DNA of 64,000 nucleotides from JAEUHO01 sp046350655 (GTDB lineage Bacteria > Planctomycetota > PLA2 > JAEUHO01): assembly GCA_046350655.1 (NCBI GenBank), contig JAXMAB010000004.1:186001-250000 (forward strand), read 5' to 3'. Below the pieces are notes generated by a model. The model did no database searches, was not told where the DNA came from, and saw only the letters and a list, made by a program, of their open reading frames with translations. Of the stretch, positions 42,032 through 56,366 are shown piece by piece. Within the stretch, counting starts at the first letter, position 1; every line of letters begins with the position of its first letter. The translations under genes and the position numbers were made by a program.

Positions 42032-43423
42032 ATGCGCACTTCGTTCCTCGCCGGCGGCGTCCTCGCCCTGGCCTCGTTCGCGGCCCCGGCCCTCGGCGAC
42101 ACGTCGTCGCGCGAGGTCCAGTCGGCGGTGGACGCCTACCTCGCCTCGGCGAAGGCCGACACCGGCCTCGTCGGCGGCGCGGGCCAGGCGGGCTACGACG
42201 ACGGGTTCTGGATCCGCGGCGGCACGTTCCTGCTGAAGATCAACCTGCTGCTGCAGACGCGGTGGGAAGGCTTCGACTGGGACGACACCGCCGTCGAGCC
42301 CGGCCCGGGCGGCGACCTGTCCGGCTTCTCGCTGCCGCGCGCCGTGCTCAAGTTCTCGGGCGACGCCACCTGCAGCGTCCACTACTACGCCGAGCTCGAG
42401 TTCGGGCACGAGGGCTCGCTGGGCGACAACGAAGCCAACGTGAACTTCACGAACTTCGTCTACCACTACAACGGCACGCCGTCGGCCGACGACGCCTCCG
42501 ACGGGCCCGGCTCGGCGCGCGACTTCATGCGGGAGCACGAGGCCGGCGTCCTGCGCGAGGGCTGGATCGAGTACGCCGCCAGCGCGCACGCCAACCTGCG
42601 CGTCGGGCTCGTCGCCACGCCGACGACCCGCCAGCTGATGACGCCCCCCGAGATGCAGCAGTTCGTCGACATCTCCATGGCGTCGGCCTTCATCGGCGCG
42701 GGGATGCCCGGCTACAGCGACCGCAACCGCGACTACGGCGCGCTGTTCCACGGCGCCTGCGGCTGCGACGAGCAGTTCCAGTACATGCTCGCGGTGACCA
42801 ACGGCGACGGCCCGGTGCACCGCAACGTGCTCGACGGCGAGACGAGCGACGGGTTCGCCTACTCGGCGCGGCTCAACTGGGACATCAAGGGTCACCTCGG
42901 CTACGAGGAGGGCGCCCTCGCCTCGCACGAGTGCGACTGGGCCGCGTCCGTCGGCGCGTGGGGCCACTACTACACCGACGCGCTGCAGCACAACCCCTAC
43001 GCCAAGTTCGCGGACCGCCTCACGTGGGGCGTGGACGCCGCGTTCCGCTGGGGCGGGCTGTCCCTGACGGCGGCGTTCAGCTCGTTCACCTGGGACGACA
43101 ACCGGGGCATCATCGACGTCGAGGGCACCTCGTACCTCGTCCAGGCCGGGTACCTGTTCCCCGGGACGGCGTGGGAGCTCGCCGCGCGGTACAGCGCCTA
43201 CACGTTCGACGACAACCTCTCCGACACGTCGCTCGCCGGCTCCGAGATCGGCGTGGCGGTCAACTACTACATCGACGGGCACGCCGACAAGGTGACGCTC
43301 GACGTCGCCATGATCTCCGGCGACGACGACGGCAACTTCCTCGGCGACGTCTACGCCGGCTACAGCGCCACGTTCGACAGCGACGCGGTGATGGTCCGGT
43401 TGCAGTGGCAGCTCGCGCTCTGA
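42032..43423 (+). CDS. Outer-membrane porin 2
   Basis: A 463-residue paralog of porin 1. It shares the scaffold (EVQSAVDAYLASAKAD, DDGFWIRGGTF, RWEGFDWDDTAVEP, MTPPEMQQFVD). Its first variable segment is longer than the others and includes VNFTNFVYHYNGTPSADD and an acidic DDASDGPGSARDF stretch. It is the most diverged member (IKGHLGYEEGALASHECDW, CGCDEQFQYML). The signal peptide ends near APALGDT. GGAGG in the conserved leader supports the ATG at 42032. A terminator follows at 43449. Confidence 0.85.
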   Translation: MRTSFLAGGVLALASFAAPALGDTSSREVQSAVDAYLASAKADTGLVGGAGQAGYDDGFWIRGGTFLLKINLLLQTRWEGFDWDDTAVEPGPGGDLSGFSLPRAVLKFSGDATCSVHYYAELEFGHEGSLGDNEANVNFTNFVYHYNGTPSADDASDGPGSARDFMREHEAGVLREGWIEYAASAHANLRVGLVATPTTRQLMTPPEMQQFVDISMASAFIGAGMPGYSDRNRDYGALFHGACGCDEQFQYMLAVTNGDGPVHRNVLDGETSDGFAYSARLNWDIKGHLGYEEGALASHECDWAASVGAWGHYYTDALQHNPYAKFADRLTWGVDAAFRWGGLSLTAAFSSFTWDDNRGIIDVEGTSYLVQAGYLFPGTAWELAARYSAYTFDDNLSDTSLAGSEIGVAVNYYIDGHADKVTLDVAMISGDDDGNFLGDVYAGYSATFDSDAVMVRLQWQLAL

Positions 43424-43448
43424 CGATCGCTAGGTTGGCGTAGTCGAC

Positions 43449-43670
43449 GACGCCCGGCCGAGAAATCGGCCGGGCGTTTCCATTCTGACGCTGCCACGGT
43501 CATCTCCTCGCGCGGCGGTTCCGGCGCTCGCGACCAAGGGACACAACGCGAGGCCCGACGCGATTCGAGGGGAAGTGAGGGGCTGGTCGCCCTACGGGGC
43601 CCGCGCGCCGCCGGGCCGCGCGCAGACCCCTAGAGCCGAACGGGCCTCGCGTGCGGGGGCGTCGACGGTG
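43449..43670 (+). repeat. Terminator plus one repeat module after porin 2
   Basis: The hairpin (arms CCCGGCCG and CGGCCGGG, loop AGAAAT) starts at 43449, followed by one copy of the ~247-bp module. Similarity fades near 43670 after the half-site GGGCCTCGCGTG. The remaining gap to porin 3 (43671-43877) holds a low-GC patch, a dyad and the porin 3 promoter, but no gene. Confidence 0.8.
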
Positions 43671-43772
43671 CGCCGACGGCCCGGATGCGGGGGCAGGGGC
43701 ACCGACCGAGAGCACGTCGGTCCGAGGACCTCCGGTCCCCGGGACGCGACCGGTGTCGCTGGGTCCGTGCAA

Positions 43773-43792
43773 CACTATTGTCTCGTATAGTG
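43773..43792. promoter_or_regulatory. Dyad upstream of the porin 3 promoter
   Basis: CACTAT (43773-43778) and ATAGTG (43787-43792) form an inverted repeat with an 8-base spacer, inside an unusually AT-rich patch (about 43768-43825). It is centred about 45 bases upstream of the predicted -35 box. It is a possible regulator site. Confidence 0.35.
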
Positions 43793-43824
43793 CATGCTAT
43801 TGGCTTTGGCGTGCATTCTTTCGC

Positions 43825-43852
43825 TTGATCGGCGGCGCGGGAACGCTACGCT
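43825..43852 (+). promoter_or_regulatory. Predicted promoter of porin 3
   Basis: TTGATC (43825-43830), a 16-base spacer and TACGCT (43847-43852), followed eight bases on by the leader GACCTGGGAGGGTC. Confidence 0.55.
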
Positions 43853-43877
43853 CCGGGCTGACCTGGGAGGGTCTCTC

Positions 43878-45248
43878 ATGCGCACTCTGTTCCTTGCCGG
43901 CGGCGTCCTCGCCCTGGCTTCGTTCGCCGCCCCGGCGGTCGCCGACTCGTCGTCGCGCGACGTGCAGACGGCCGTGGATGCCTACCTCGCGACGGCGAAG
44001 GCCGACGCCAGCCTCGTCGGCGGCGCGGGCCAGGCCGGGTACGACGGGGGCTTCTGGATCCGCGGCGGGTCGTTCCTGCTGAAGATCAACCTGACGATCC
44101 AGGGGCGTTGGGAAGGCTTCGACTGGGACGATACCGCGGCCGAGCCGAGCCCCGGCGGCGACCTCTCGGGCTTCTCGGTCCCGCGCGCGACGCTGAAGTT
44201 CTCGGGCGACGCGACGTGCGACGTCCACTACTACGCCGAGCTCGAGATGGGGCACTCCGGCACCCTGTTCGACAACGAGGTCAACCGCGACGACTCGATC
44301 ATCGGCGACCTCTACGGCCGCTTCCTCGCGGGCCCGAACGAGCAGTTCTCCGTCAGCTACGGGGTGCTGCGCGAGGGCTGGATCGAGTACGAGTCGAGCC
44401 CGTACCTGGCGGTCCGCGCCGGCCTCGTGAAGACGCCGACGACGCGTCAGCTCATGACGCCCCCCGAGATGCAGCAGTTCGTCGACATCTCGATGGCGTC
44501 GGCCTTCATCGGCCAGACGATGCCCGGCTACACGGACCGCAACCGTGACTACGGCGCGCTCGTCCACGGCGCCTTCGGCTGCGACGGCGAGTGGCAGTAC
44601 ATGATCGGGATCACGAACGGCGACGGCCCCGTGCACCGCAACGTGCTCGACGGCACGACGGACGACTGCTTCGCCTACTCGGCCCGCGTGAACTGGGACA
44701 TCAAGGGCCACCTCGGCTACGAGGAAGGCGCGCTGCGCTCCCACGAGTGCGAGTGGGCCGCCTCGCTCGGCGCCTGGGCGCACTACTACACCGACCACGC
44801 GCAGGAGAACGCGTTCTTCAAGTGGGCGGACCGCCTCACGTGGGGCGTGGACGCCGCGTTCGCCTGGGGCGGCTTCTCGTTCACGGCGGCCTACAACGCC
44901 ATGAGCTGGGACGACCCGAACGACAACAACAACCTCAACGGCTTCTCGTGGCTCGCGCAGGCCGGCTACCTCTTCCCGGGCACCGCCTGGGAGATCGCCG
45001 CCCGCTACTCGTACTACGAGATCACCTTCGAGGACGACGGCGACTTCATGCACGGCGGCGCGGAGATCGCCGTGGGCGTCAACTACTACATCGACGGGCA
45101 CGCCGACAAGCTGTCCCTCGACGTGGCGATGATCACCCCCGAGGGCGATGACGACAGCAACGGGCTCGCGGACACGTACGCCGGCTACAACACGACCTTC
45201 GACAGCGACGCGATCCTCGTCCGGCTGCAGTGGCAGCTGGCGCTGTAG
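43878..45248 (+). CDS. Outer-membrane porin 3
   Basis: A 456-residue paralog with the same scaffold and signal peptide (ALASFAAPAVADSS). The first variable segment reads TLFDNEVNRDDSIIGDLYG and then FLAGPNEQFSVSYG before LREGWIEYE. Later variable stretches include MSWDDPNDNNNLNGFSW and EITFEDDGDFMHGGAE, where the other copies differ. The DNA of conserved blocks is nearly identical to its neighbours. The ATG at 43878 follows the conserved GGAGG leader. Only a terminator, without the module, follows. Confidence 0.85.
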   Translation: MRTLFLAGGVLALASFAAPAVADSSSRDVQTAVDAYLATAKADASLVGGAGQAGYDGGFWIRGGSFLLKINLTIQGRWEGFDWDDTAAEPSPGGDLSGFSVPRATLKFSGDATCDVHYYAELEMGHSGTLFDNEVNRDDSIIGDLYGRFLAGPNEQFSVSYGVLREGWIEYESSPYLAVRAGLVKTPTTRQLMTPPEMQQFVDISMASAFIGQTMPGYTDRNRDYGALVHGAFGCDGEWQYMIGITNGDGPVHRNVLDGTTDDCFAYSARVNWDIKGHLGYEEGALRSHECEWAASLGAWAHYYTDHAQENAFFKWADRLTWGVDAAFAWGGFSFTAAYNAMSWDDPNDNNNLNGFSWLAQAGYLFPGTAWEIAARYSYYEITFEDDGDFMHGGAEIAVGVNYYIDGHADKLSLDVAMITPEGDDDSNGLADTYAGYNTTFDSDAILVRLQWQLAL

Positions 45249-45271
45249 GATCCGCCACCGACGGTGAGCAC

Positions 45272-45303
45272 GACGCCCGGCCGGCTCCCGGCCGGGCGTC
45301 GTC
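45272..45303 (+). terminator. Terminator after porin 3
   Basis: The hairpin arms CGCCCGGCCGG and CCGGCCGGGCG are followed by GTCGTGTC. The ~247-bp module is missing here. Bases 45304-45479 hold a further dyad GGTTTCC (45357-45363) / GGAAACC (45367-45373) and no gene. Confidence 0.7.
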
Positions 45304-45479
45304 GTGTCCAGGGGAGAGGGCGAGGGGACGGGGAGTATCCGCGGGAAACCAATAGCGGTTTCCAAGGGAAACCATGCTTGCCCGGTGCCCCATCGGGGTT
45401 GAGGGGGGGCGGCGGTGGGGGCTCCGGGGGATGTGCCGGGGGGCGCGCACCGGGGGGGCCCAACGGAGCCGTTTCGGAG

Positions 45480-45507
45480 TTGAGGGATCCATCCCCGGCC
45501 GTACCAT
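45480..45507 (+). promoter_or_regulatory. Predicted promoter of porin 4
   Basis: TTGAGG (45480-45485), a 16-base spacer and TACCAT (45502-45507), followed nine bases on by the leader GACCTGGGAGGGTC. Confidence 0.55.
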
Positions 45508-45533
45508 GGAGGACTGACCTGGGAGGGTCCTTC

Positions 45534-46880
45534 ATGCGCACTCTGCTCCTCGCCGGTGGCGTCCTCGCCCTGGCTTCCTTCGCGGCCCCGGCCCTCGGCG
45601 ACTCGTCGTCCCGTGAGGTCCAGTCGGCCGTCGACGCCTACCTCGCCTCGTCGAAGGCCGACGCCTCGCTCGTCGGCGGTGCGGGCCAGGCCGGCTACGA
45701 CGGCGGCTTCTGGATCCGTGGCGGCTCGTTCCTCATGAAGATCAACCTGACGCTGCAGACGCGTTGGGAAGGCTTCGACTGGGACGACTCGGCCGTCGAG
45801 CCGAGCCCGGGCGGCGACCTGTCCGGCTTCTCGCTGCCCCGCGCGACGCTGAAGTTCTCGGGCGACGCGACCTGCGACGTCCACTACTACGCCGAGCTCG
45901 AGTTCGGCCACTCGGGGCACTACCTGACGAACCGGCAGAACGCCGGGTTCGCCGGCAACCTCGGCCTCCTCAACCAGCAGACGTTCGAGTTCGGCACGCC
46001 GGACTACGGCACGCTGCGCGAGGGCTGGATCGAGTACGAGACGAGCCCGTACTTCATCTTCCGGATGGGTCTGGTGAAGACGCCGACGACCCGTCAGCTC
46101 ATGACGCCCCCCGAGATGCAGCAGTTCGTCGACGTCTCGATGGCCTCCGCGGTCATCGGCACGACGATGCCCGGCTACTCGGACCGCAACCGCGACTACG
46201 GCGCGCTGATCCACGGCGCCTTCGGCTGCGACGGCGAGTTCCAGTACATGCTCGGCATCACCAACGGCGACGGCCCGGTCCACCGGAACGTCCTCGACGG
46301 CGAGACCGAGGACTGCTTCGCCTACTCGGCCCGCGTGAACTGGGACATCAAGGGTCACCTCGGCTACGAGGAGGGCGCGCTGCGCGGCCACGACTGTGAC
46401 TGGGCCGCCGCCATCGGCGCCTGGGCGCACTACTACACGGACGCCCGCCAGCACAACGCCTTCTCGAAGTTCGCCGACCGCCTCACGTGGGGCGCGGACG
46501 CGGCCTTCGGCTGGGGCGGCTTCTCGTTCACGGCGGCCTACAGCGCGTGGGACTGGCAGAACGACGCCTCGAACTTCGACAGCGACGGCTTCTCGTACCT
46601 GATCCAGGCCGGCTACCTCTTCCCGGGCACCGCCTGGGAGATCGCCGCGCGCTACTCGGCGTACGAGGCGAACATCGGCAGCAACACGTTCAGCGAGGCG
46701 ACCGAGATCGGCGTCGCGGTGAACTACTACATCGACGGGCACGCCGACAAGGTGACCCTCGACGTGGCGATGATCTCGTCGGACTCGGTGAACCTCTTCG
46801 CCGACACGTACGCCGGCTACAACGCCACCTCGGACAGCGACGCGGTCATGATCCGGCTGCAGTGGCAGCTCGCGCTCTGA
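45534..46880 (+). CDS. Outer-membrane porin 4
   Basis: A 448-residue paralog. Its scaffold is almost identical to porin 1 through RWEGFDWDDSAVEP and LKFSGDATCDVHYYAEL. The first variable segment is HYLTNRQNAGFAGNLGLLNQ, then QTFEFGTPDYG. The second is WDWQNDASNFDSDGFSY, and the third is EANIGSNTFSEATE. The ATG at 45534 follows the shared leader. It is followed by the longest run of repeat modules in the array. Confidence 0.85.
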   Translation: MRTLLLAGGVLALASFAAPALGDSSSREVQSAVDAYLASSKADASLVGGAGQAGYDGGFWIRGGSFLMKINLTLQTRWEGFDWDDSAVEPSPGGDLSGFSLPRATLKFSGDATCDVHYYAELEFGHSGHYLTNRQNAGFAGNLGLLNQQTFEFGTPDYGTLREGWIEYETSPYFIFRMGLVKTPTTRQLMTPPEMQQFVDVSMASAVIGTTMPGYSDRNRDYGALIHGAFGCDGEFQYMLGITNGDGPVHRNVLDGETEDCFAYSARVNWDIKGHLGYEEGALRGHDCDWAAAIGAWAHYYTDARQHNAFSKFADRLTWGADAAFGWGGFSFTAAYSAWDWQNDASNFDSDGFSYLIQAGYLFPGTAWEIAARYSAYEANIGSNTFSEATEIGVAVNYYIDGHADKVTLDVAMISSDSVNLFADTYAGYNATSDSDAVMIRLQWQLAL

Positions 46881-46905
46881 CGATCGCTCGGTTGTGTTGA
46901 TCCTC

Positions 46906-47660
46906 GACGCCCGGCCGAGAAATCGGCCGGGCGTCTCCATTTTGACGCTGCCACTGTCATCTCCCGCGCGGCGATTCCGGCGCTCGCTACCGAGGGAAAC
47001 AACCCGAGGCCCGGCGCAATTCGAGGGGGACGAAGGGGCTCGACGCCCTGCGGGGCCCGCGCGACGCCGGGCCGCGCGCAGACCCCTAGAACCGAACGGG
47101 CCTCGCGTGCCAGCGACGCGGGCGGCAGCGGGGCGTCCAGGCCGGCGGCCGAGCACGCCCGGCCTTGATCGGATGGGCGTCGTTTTTTTGACGCTGCCAC
47201 GGTCATCTCCTCGCGCGGCGATTCCGGCGCTCGCTACCGAGGGAAACAACCCGAGGCCCAGCGCAATTCGAGGGGGACGAAGGGGCTCGACGCCCTGCGG
47301 GGCCCGCGCGACGCCGGGCCGCGCGCAGACCCCTAGAGCCGAACGGGCCTCGCGTGCCCACGACGCGGGCGGCAGAGCGGCGTCCAGGCCGGCGGTCGAG
47401 CACGCCCGGCCGAGAAATCGGCCGGGCGTCGTTCTTTTGACGCTGCCACTGTCATCTCTTCGCGCGGCGATTCCGGCGCTCGCTACCGAGGGAAACAACG
47501 AGAGGCCCGACGCGATCCGAGGGGAGGGCGGGGCTCGACGCCCTGCGGGGCCCGCGCGACGCCGGGCCGCGCGCAGACCCCTAGAGCCGAACGGGCCTCG
47601 CCTGCCAGCGGCGCGGGCGGCAGAGGGACGTCCTGCGAGGCTCGGCGTGACTCGAGCGGG
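46906..47660 (+). repeat. Three tandem terminator-modules after porin 4
   Basis: Terminator hairpins begin at about 46906, 47153 and 47401, giving repeat periods of 247-248 bases. Each unit carries the same ~215-base body (CTGCCACTGTCATCTCC through GGGCCTCGCGTGCC). The first two bodies are nearly identical. The middle hairpin is imperfect but followed by seven Ts. A decayed fourth hairpin remnant lies near 47661. The rest of the gap to 47842 shows no gene. Confidence 0.88.
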
Positions 47661-47842
47661 ACCGACGCCCGGCGTCGGGTGGGCTGCGGCCGACGGCAGA
47701 GGGGGGCGAGGGCCGCGAGGTCGGCGGGGCCCGGGGGGCCCCGGGTTCGGAAGGAGGCGGGCGCGGCCGATGCACCCAGAGGCGGCTTCATGGCGCCCCC
47801 CGGTGTCTTGGACGCTCCCCTGGGCAGGGGGAGCGTACCGGG

Positions 47843-47870
47843 TTGTGTTGTCCCGACAGATCCGTAGCAT
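47843..47870 (+). promoter_or_regulatory. Predicted promoter of porin 5
   Basis: TTGTGT (47843-47848), a 16-base spacer and TAGCAT (47865-47870), followed eight bases on by GACCTGGGAGGGTC. The surrounding CCGGGTTGT and TCCGTAGCAT match porin 2, so the promoter was duplicated with the gene. Confidence 0.6.
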
Positions 47871-47895
47871 CCCCGCAGACCTGGGAGGGTCTCCA

Positions 47896-49251
47896 ATGCG
47901 CAGTCTGTTCCTCGCCGGTGGCGCTCTCGCCCTGGCTTCGTTCGCCGCCCCGGCGCTCGCCGACACGTCGTCGCGCGAGGTTCAGTCGGCCGTGGACGCC
48001 TACCTCGCCTCGTCGAAGGCCGACGCCTCGCTCGTCGGCGGCGCGGGCCAGGCCGGCTACGACGGCGGCTTCTGGATCCGCGGCGGCTCGTTCCTCCTGA
48101 AGATCAACCTGACGCTGCAGGCGCGTTGGGAGGGCTTCGACTGGGACGACTCGTCGCGCGAGCCGAGCCCGGGCGGCGACCTGTCGGGCTTCTCCCTGCC
48201 GCGCGCCACGCTGAAGTTCTCGGGCGACGCGACCTGCGACGTCCACTACTACGCCGAGCTCGAGTTCGGTCACGCGGGCCGCAACGACGGCCTGTCGCCG
48301 GTCATCCGCGACGTCGGCCAGGTCGACGCCGGCGTGATCATCGGTGGCCCCATCGAGGGCGACCAGACCGGCAACTCGGAGCAGCTCTACGGCGTGCTCC
48401 GCGAGGGCTGGATCGAGTACGAGACGAGCCCGTACGCCATCTTCCGCATGGGCCTCGTCAAGACGCCGACCACCCGTCAGCTCATGACGCCCCCCGAGAT
48501 GCAGCAGTTCGTCGACATCTCGATGGCGTCGGCCTTCATCGGCGAGACGATGCCGGGCTTCAGCGACCGGAACCGTGACTACGGCTTCCTGCTCCACGGC
48601 GCCTTCGGCTGCGACGGCGAGTGGCAGTACATGCTCGGCGTCACGAACGGCGACGGCATCGTGCACCGCAACGTGCTCGACGGCACGACGGACGACTGCT
48701 TCGCCTACTCGGCGCGCGTGAACTGGGACATCAAGGGTCACCTCGGCTACGAGGAGGGCGCGCTGCGCTCGCACGAGTGCGAGTGGGCGGCCTCGATCGG
48801 CGCCTGGGCGCACTACTACACCGACCACGAGCGGGAGAACCCGTTCCTGAAGTTCGCGGATCGCCTCACGTGGGGCGTGGACGCGGCCTTCGCCTGGGGC
48901 GGCTTCTCGTTCACCGCCGCCTACAGCGCGGTCAACTGGGAGCCCCCGACGGGCAGCTCGTTCGACGCGACGAGCTACCTCGTGCAGGCCGGCTACCTCT
49001 TCCCGGGCACGGCCTGGGAGATCGCGGCCCGGTACTCGGCGTACGACACCGACGACAACAACGTCTCCGGCCAGGAGATCGGCGTCGCGGTGAACTACTA
49101 CATCGACGGGCACGCGGACAAGGTGACGCTGGACGTGGCGATGATCACGTCCGACGACGTCAACTTCCTCGGCAGCCTCTACCCGGGCTACGCCCCGTCG
49201 TTCGACAGCGACGCGGTGCTCGTCCGGCTGCAGTGGCAGCTCGCGCTCTGA
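47896..49251 (+). CDS. Outer-membrane porin 5
   Basis: A 451-residue paralog. The first variable segment is RNDGLSPVIRDVGQVDAGV, then IIGGPIEGDQTGNSEQLYG. The second is VNWEPPTGSSFDATSY and the third is DTDDNNVSGQE. The downstream half (ITSDDVN, RLQWQLAL) is close to porin 1. The signal peptide is the common one (LALASFAAPALADTS). The ATG at 47896 follows the shared leader with GGAGG. It is the last porin of the array. Confidence 0.85.
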   Translation: MRSLFLAGGALALASFAAPALADTSSREVQSAVDAYLASSKADASLVGGAGQAGYDGGFWIRGGSFLLKINLTLQARWEGFDWDDSSREPSPGGDLSGFSLPRATLKFSGDATCDVHYYAELEFGHAGRNDGLSPVIRDVGQVDAGVIIGGPIEGDQTGNSEQLYGVLREGWIEYETSPYAIFRMGLVKTPTTRQLMTPPEMQQFVDISMASAFIGETMPGFSDRNRDYGFLLHGAFGCDGEWQYMLGVTNGDGIVHRNVLDGTTDDCFAYSARVNWDIKGHLGYEEGALRSHECEWAASIGAWAHYYTDHERENPFLKFADRLTWGVDAAFAWGGFSFTAAYSAVNWEPPTGSSFDATSYLVQAGYLFPGTAWEIAARYSAYDTDDNNVSGQEIGVAVNYYIDGHADKVTLDVAMITSDDVNFLGSLYPGYAPSFDSDAVLVRLQWQLAL

Positions 49252-49275
49252 GTTCGTAAACGAACTGCGGTTGAC

Positions 49276-49620
49276 GACGCCCGGCCGTTCATCGGCCGGG
49301 CGTCGTTCTTTTCACGCTGCCACTGTCATCTCCTCGCGCGGCTGTTCCGGCGCTCGCTACCGAGGGAAGGGACCCGAGGCCCGACGCGATTCGAGGGCGA
49401 GTGAGGGGCTCGACGCCCTCCGGGGCCCGCGCGCCGCCGGGCCGCGCGCAGACCCCTAGAACCGAGCGGGCCTCGCGTGCCATCGACGCGGGCGGCAGAT
49501 CTCCGTCCGGGATGTTCCGGCCGACGCCCGGCCGATCATCGGCCGGGCGTCGTTCTTTTCACGCTGCCACTGTCATCTCCTCGCGCGGCGATTCCGGCAC
49601 TCGCGGCGAGGGGAACAGCA
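49276..49620 (+). repeat. Two terminator-modules after porin 5
   Basis: Hairpins start at 49276 and 49523 (247 bases apart), each followed by a T-rich run. The first module is complete. The second loses similarity soon after CTCGCGCGGCGATTCCGGC. Confidence 0.85.
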
Positions 49621-49684
49621 CGAGGCCTGGTGGCCGGCCGCGCGGGCCGTGCCGCGGAGAGTGCGTCGAGGGACACAACGGCGC

Positions 49685-49859
49685 GGGCGGGCACAAGGCC
49701 CGCCCCTACCACAGAATGCGCGCGATATGCGGTTTGGATGGCGTTTGCGGGATCTTTGTGGCGGACGTCAGGCGCGATCGACGCGCGGACCGACCTCGTC
49801 CTCGGAGGGCGATGGGCGACGCCGGAACTCGTAGGGTGCGGGCCTTGTGCCCGCCCGCC
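49685..49859. repeat. Inverted pair of GGGCGGG/CCCGCCC hairpin repeats
   Basis: GGGCGGGCACAAGG with CCCGCCCCTAC (49685-49709) is mirrored by GTAGGGTGCGGGCC with TTGTGCCCGCCCG (49831-49857). The first copy is itself a hairpin with 7-bp arms. Together they bracket about 120 bases and resemble the terminal repeats of a small non-coding mobile element. No transposase is seen. Confidence 0.5.
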
Positions 49860-49962
49860 GGTCGCGCCGATGACCGCTCGCGCCGGCGACCGGGCCTCGC
49901 GTGCCGACGACGCGAGCGTTCAATCGCCGTCCGGAGGACCCGCACCCGCATCGCCCGTTGAT

Positions 49963-50231
49963 GGTCGTCGCCTACCCCCAGGCGGCCCCGACGGCCCTGC
50001 ACTGGTGTCCATGTACGGACACTTCGATTCCGCGAGGCCGGCGTCGCGGCTGCGTGGATCGTCGCCTGGGCCGGCGGGAACAGCCGCCGCACAGGAGCAC
50101 GCGCCGGCGGGAATAGCCGCCGCAAGAGATGGAGGCCCGCTCCCGCACCGCGCGAACTTGGTCGTCGCCTACCCCCAGGCGGCCCCGACGGTCCTGCACT
50201 GGTGTCCATGTACGGACACTTCCATTCCGCG
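49963..50231. repeat. Direct repeat of ~72 bp plus short triplicated motif
   Basis: A ~72-base unit (49963-50034 and 50160-50231, offset 197) recurs with about two mismatches; it includes the dyad GTGTCCATGTACGGACAC. The motif CCGGCGGGAA then AGCCGCCGC occurs three times (about 50071, 50104 and 50268). The whole stretch 49621-50555 holds no gene I can support. Confidence 0.75.
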
Positions 50232-50287
50232 CCACGCGCGTCGCCGCGTCACCGCCCGCCGCCTGGACCGGCGGGAATAGCCGCCGC

Positions 50288-50329
50288 ATAAACAAAACGC
50301 AGCCCCGGCTCGAGCTCGGCCGGGGCTGC
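50288..50329 (-). terminator. Minus-strand terminator with no matching gene
   Basis: The perfect 11-bp arms GCAGCCCCGGC (50299-50309) and GCCGGGGCTGC (50319-50329), read on the minus strand, are followed by GTTTTGTTTA. This is a textbook intrinsic terminator for a leftward transcript, but no minus-strand gene lies to its right before uvrA at 50556. Confidence 0.6.
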
Positions 50330-50555
50330 ACAGGAGGCAAGGCAAGGAAAGCCTTGATCAGCGCCGCGTTGCCGCGACACCGACCCAGATCCGACGGGTG
50401 GTCTAGGTCCGCCGGACAAGGGAAGACTAGCGCCAGTTGTGGGCGGTGCAACCCGATTTTTCGGATTCGTCAACCGACGGCCCCGGAAAGCCCCCTAGGG
50501 CCCCGATCTCGGTAGGCTCTCCCCTCCCGCCCGCGACCCCCGAGACCCCGCCCCC

Positions 50556-56366
<5,811 letters not shown>

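Noticed and set aside
47180..47215. Promoter starting with TTGACG right after each module terminator
   Set aside because: TTGACG resembles a -35 box, but no acceptable -10 box lies 16-18 bases downstream and several module copies lack the motif.
41460..49600. Recurring peptide REARSVLGVCARPGVARA-like on the minus strand of each porin module
   Set aside because: It repeats only because the module DNA repeats. It crosses terminator hairpins, has no start signal, and changes frame between copies, so it is not a protein family.
41423..49620. CRISPR array
   Set aside because: The repeated units are ~247 bases with no alternating short repeats and unique spacers, and no cas gene is present.
49251..50555. 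Small protein genes in the repeat cluster between the porins and uvrA
   Set aside because: All open frames there run through repeat units and hairpins, lack ribosome-binding sites and show no conserved features.
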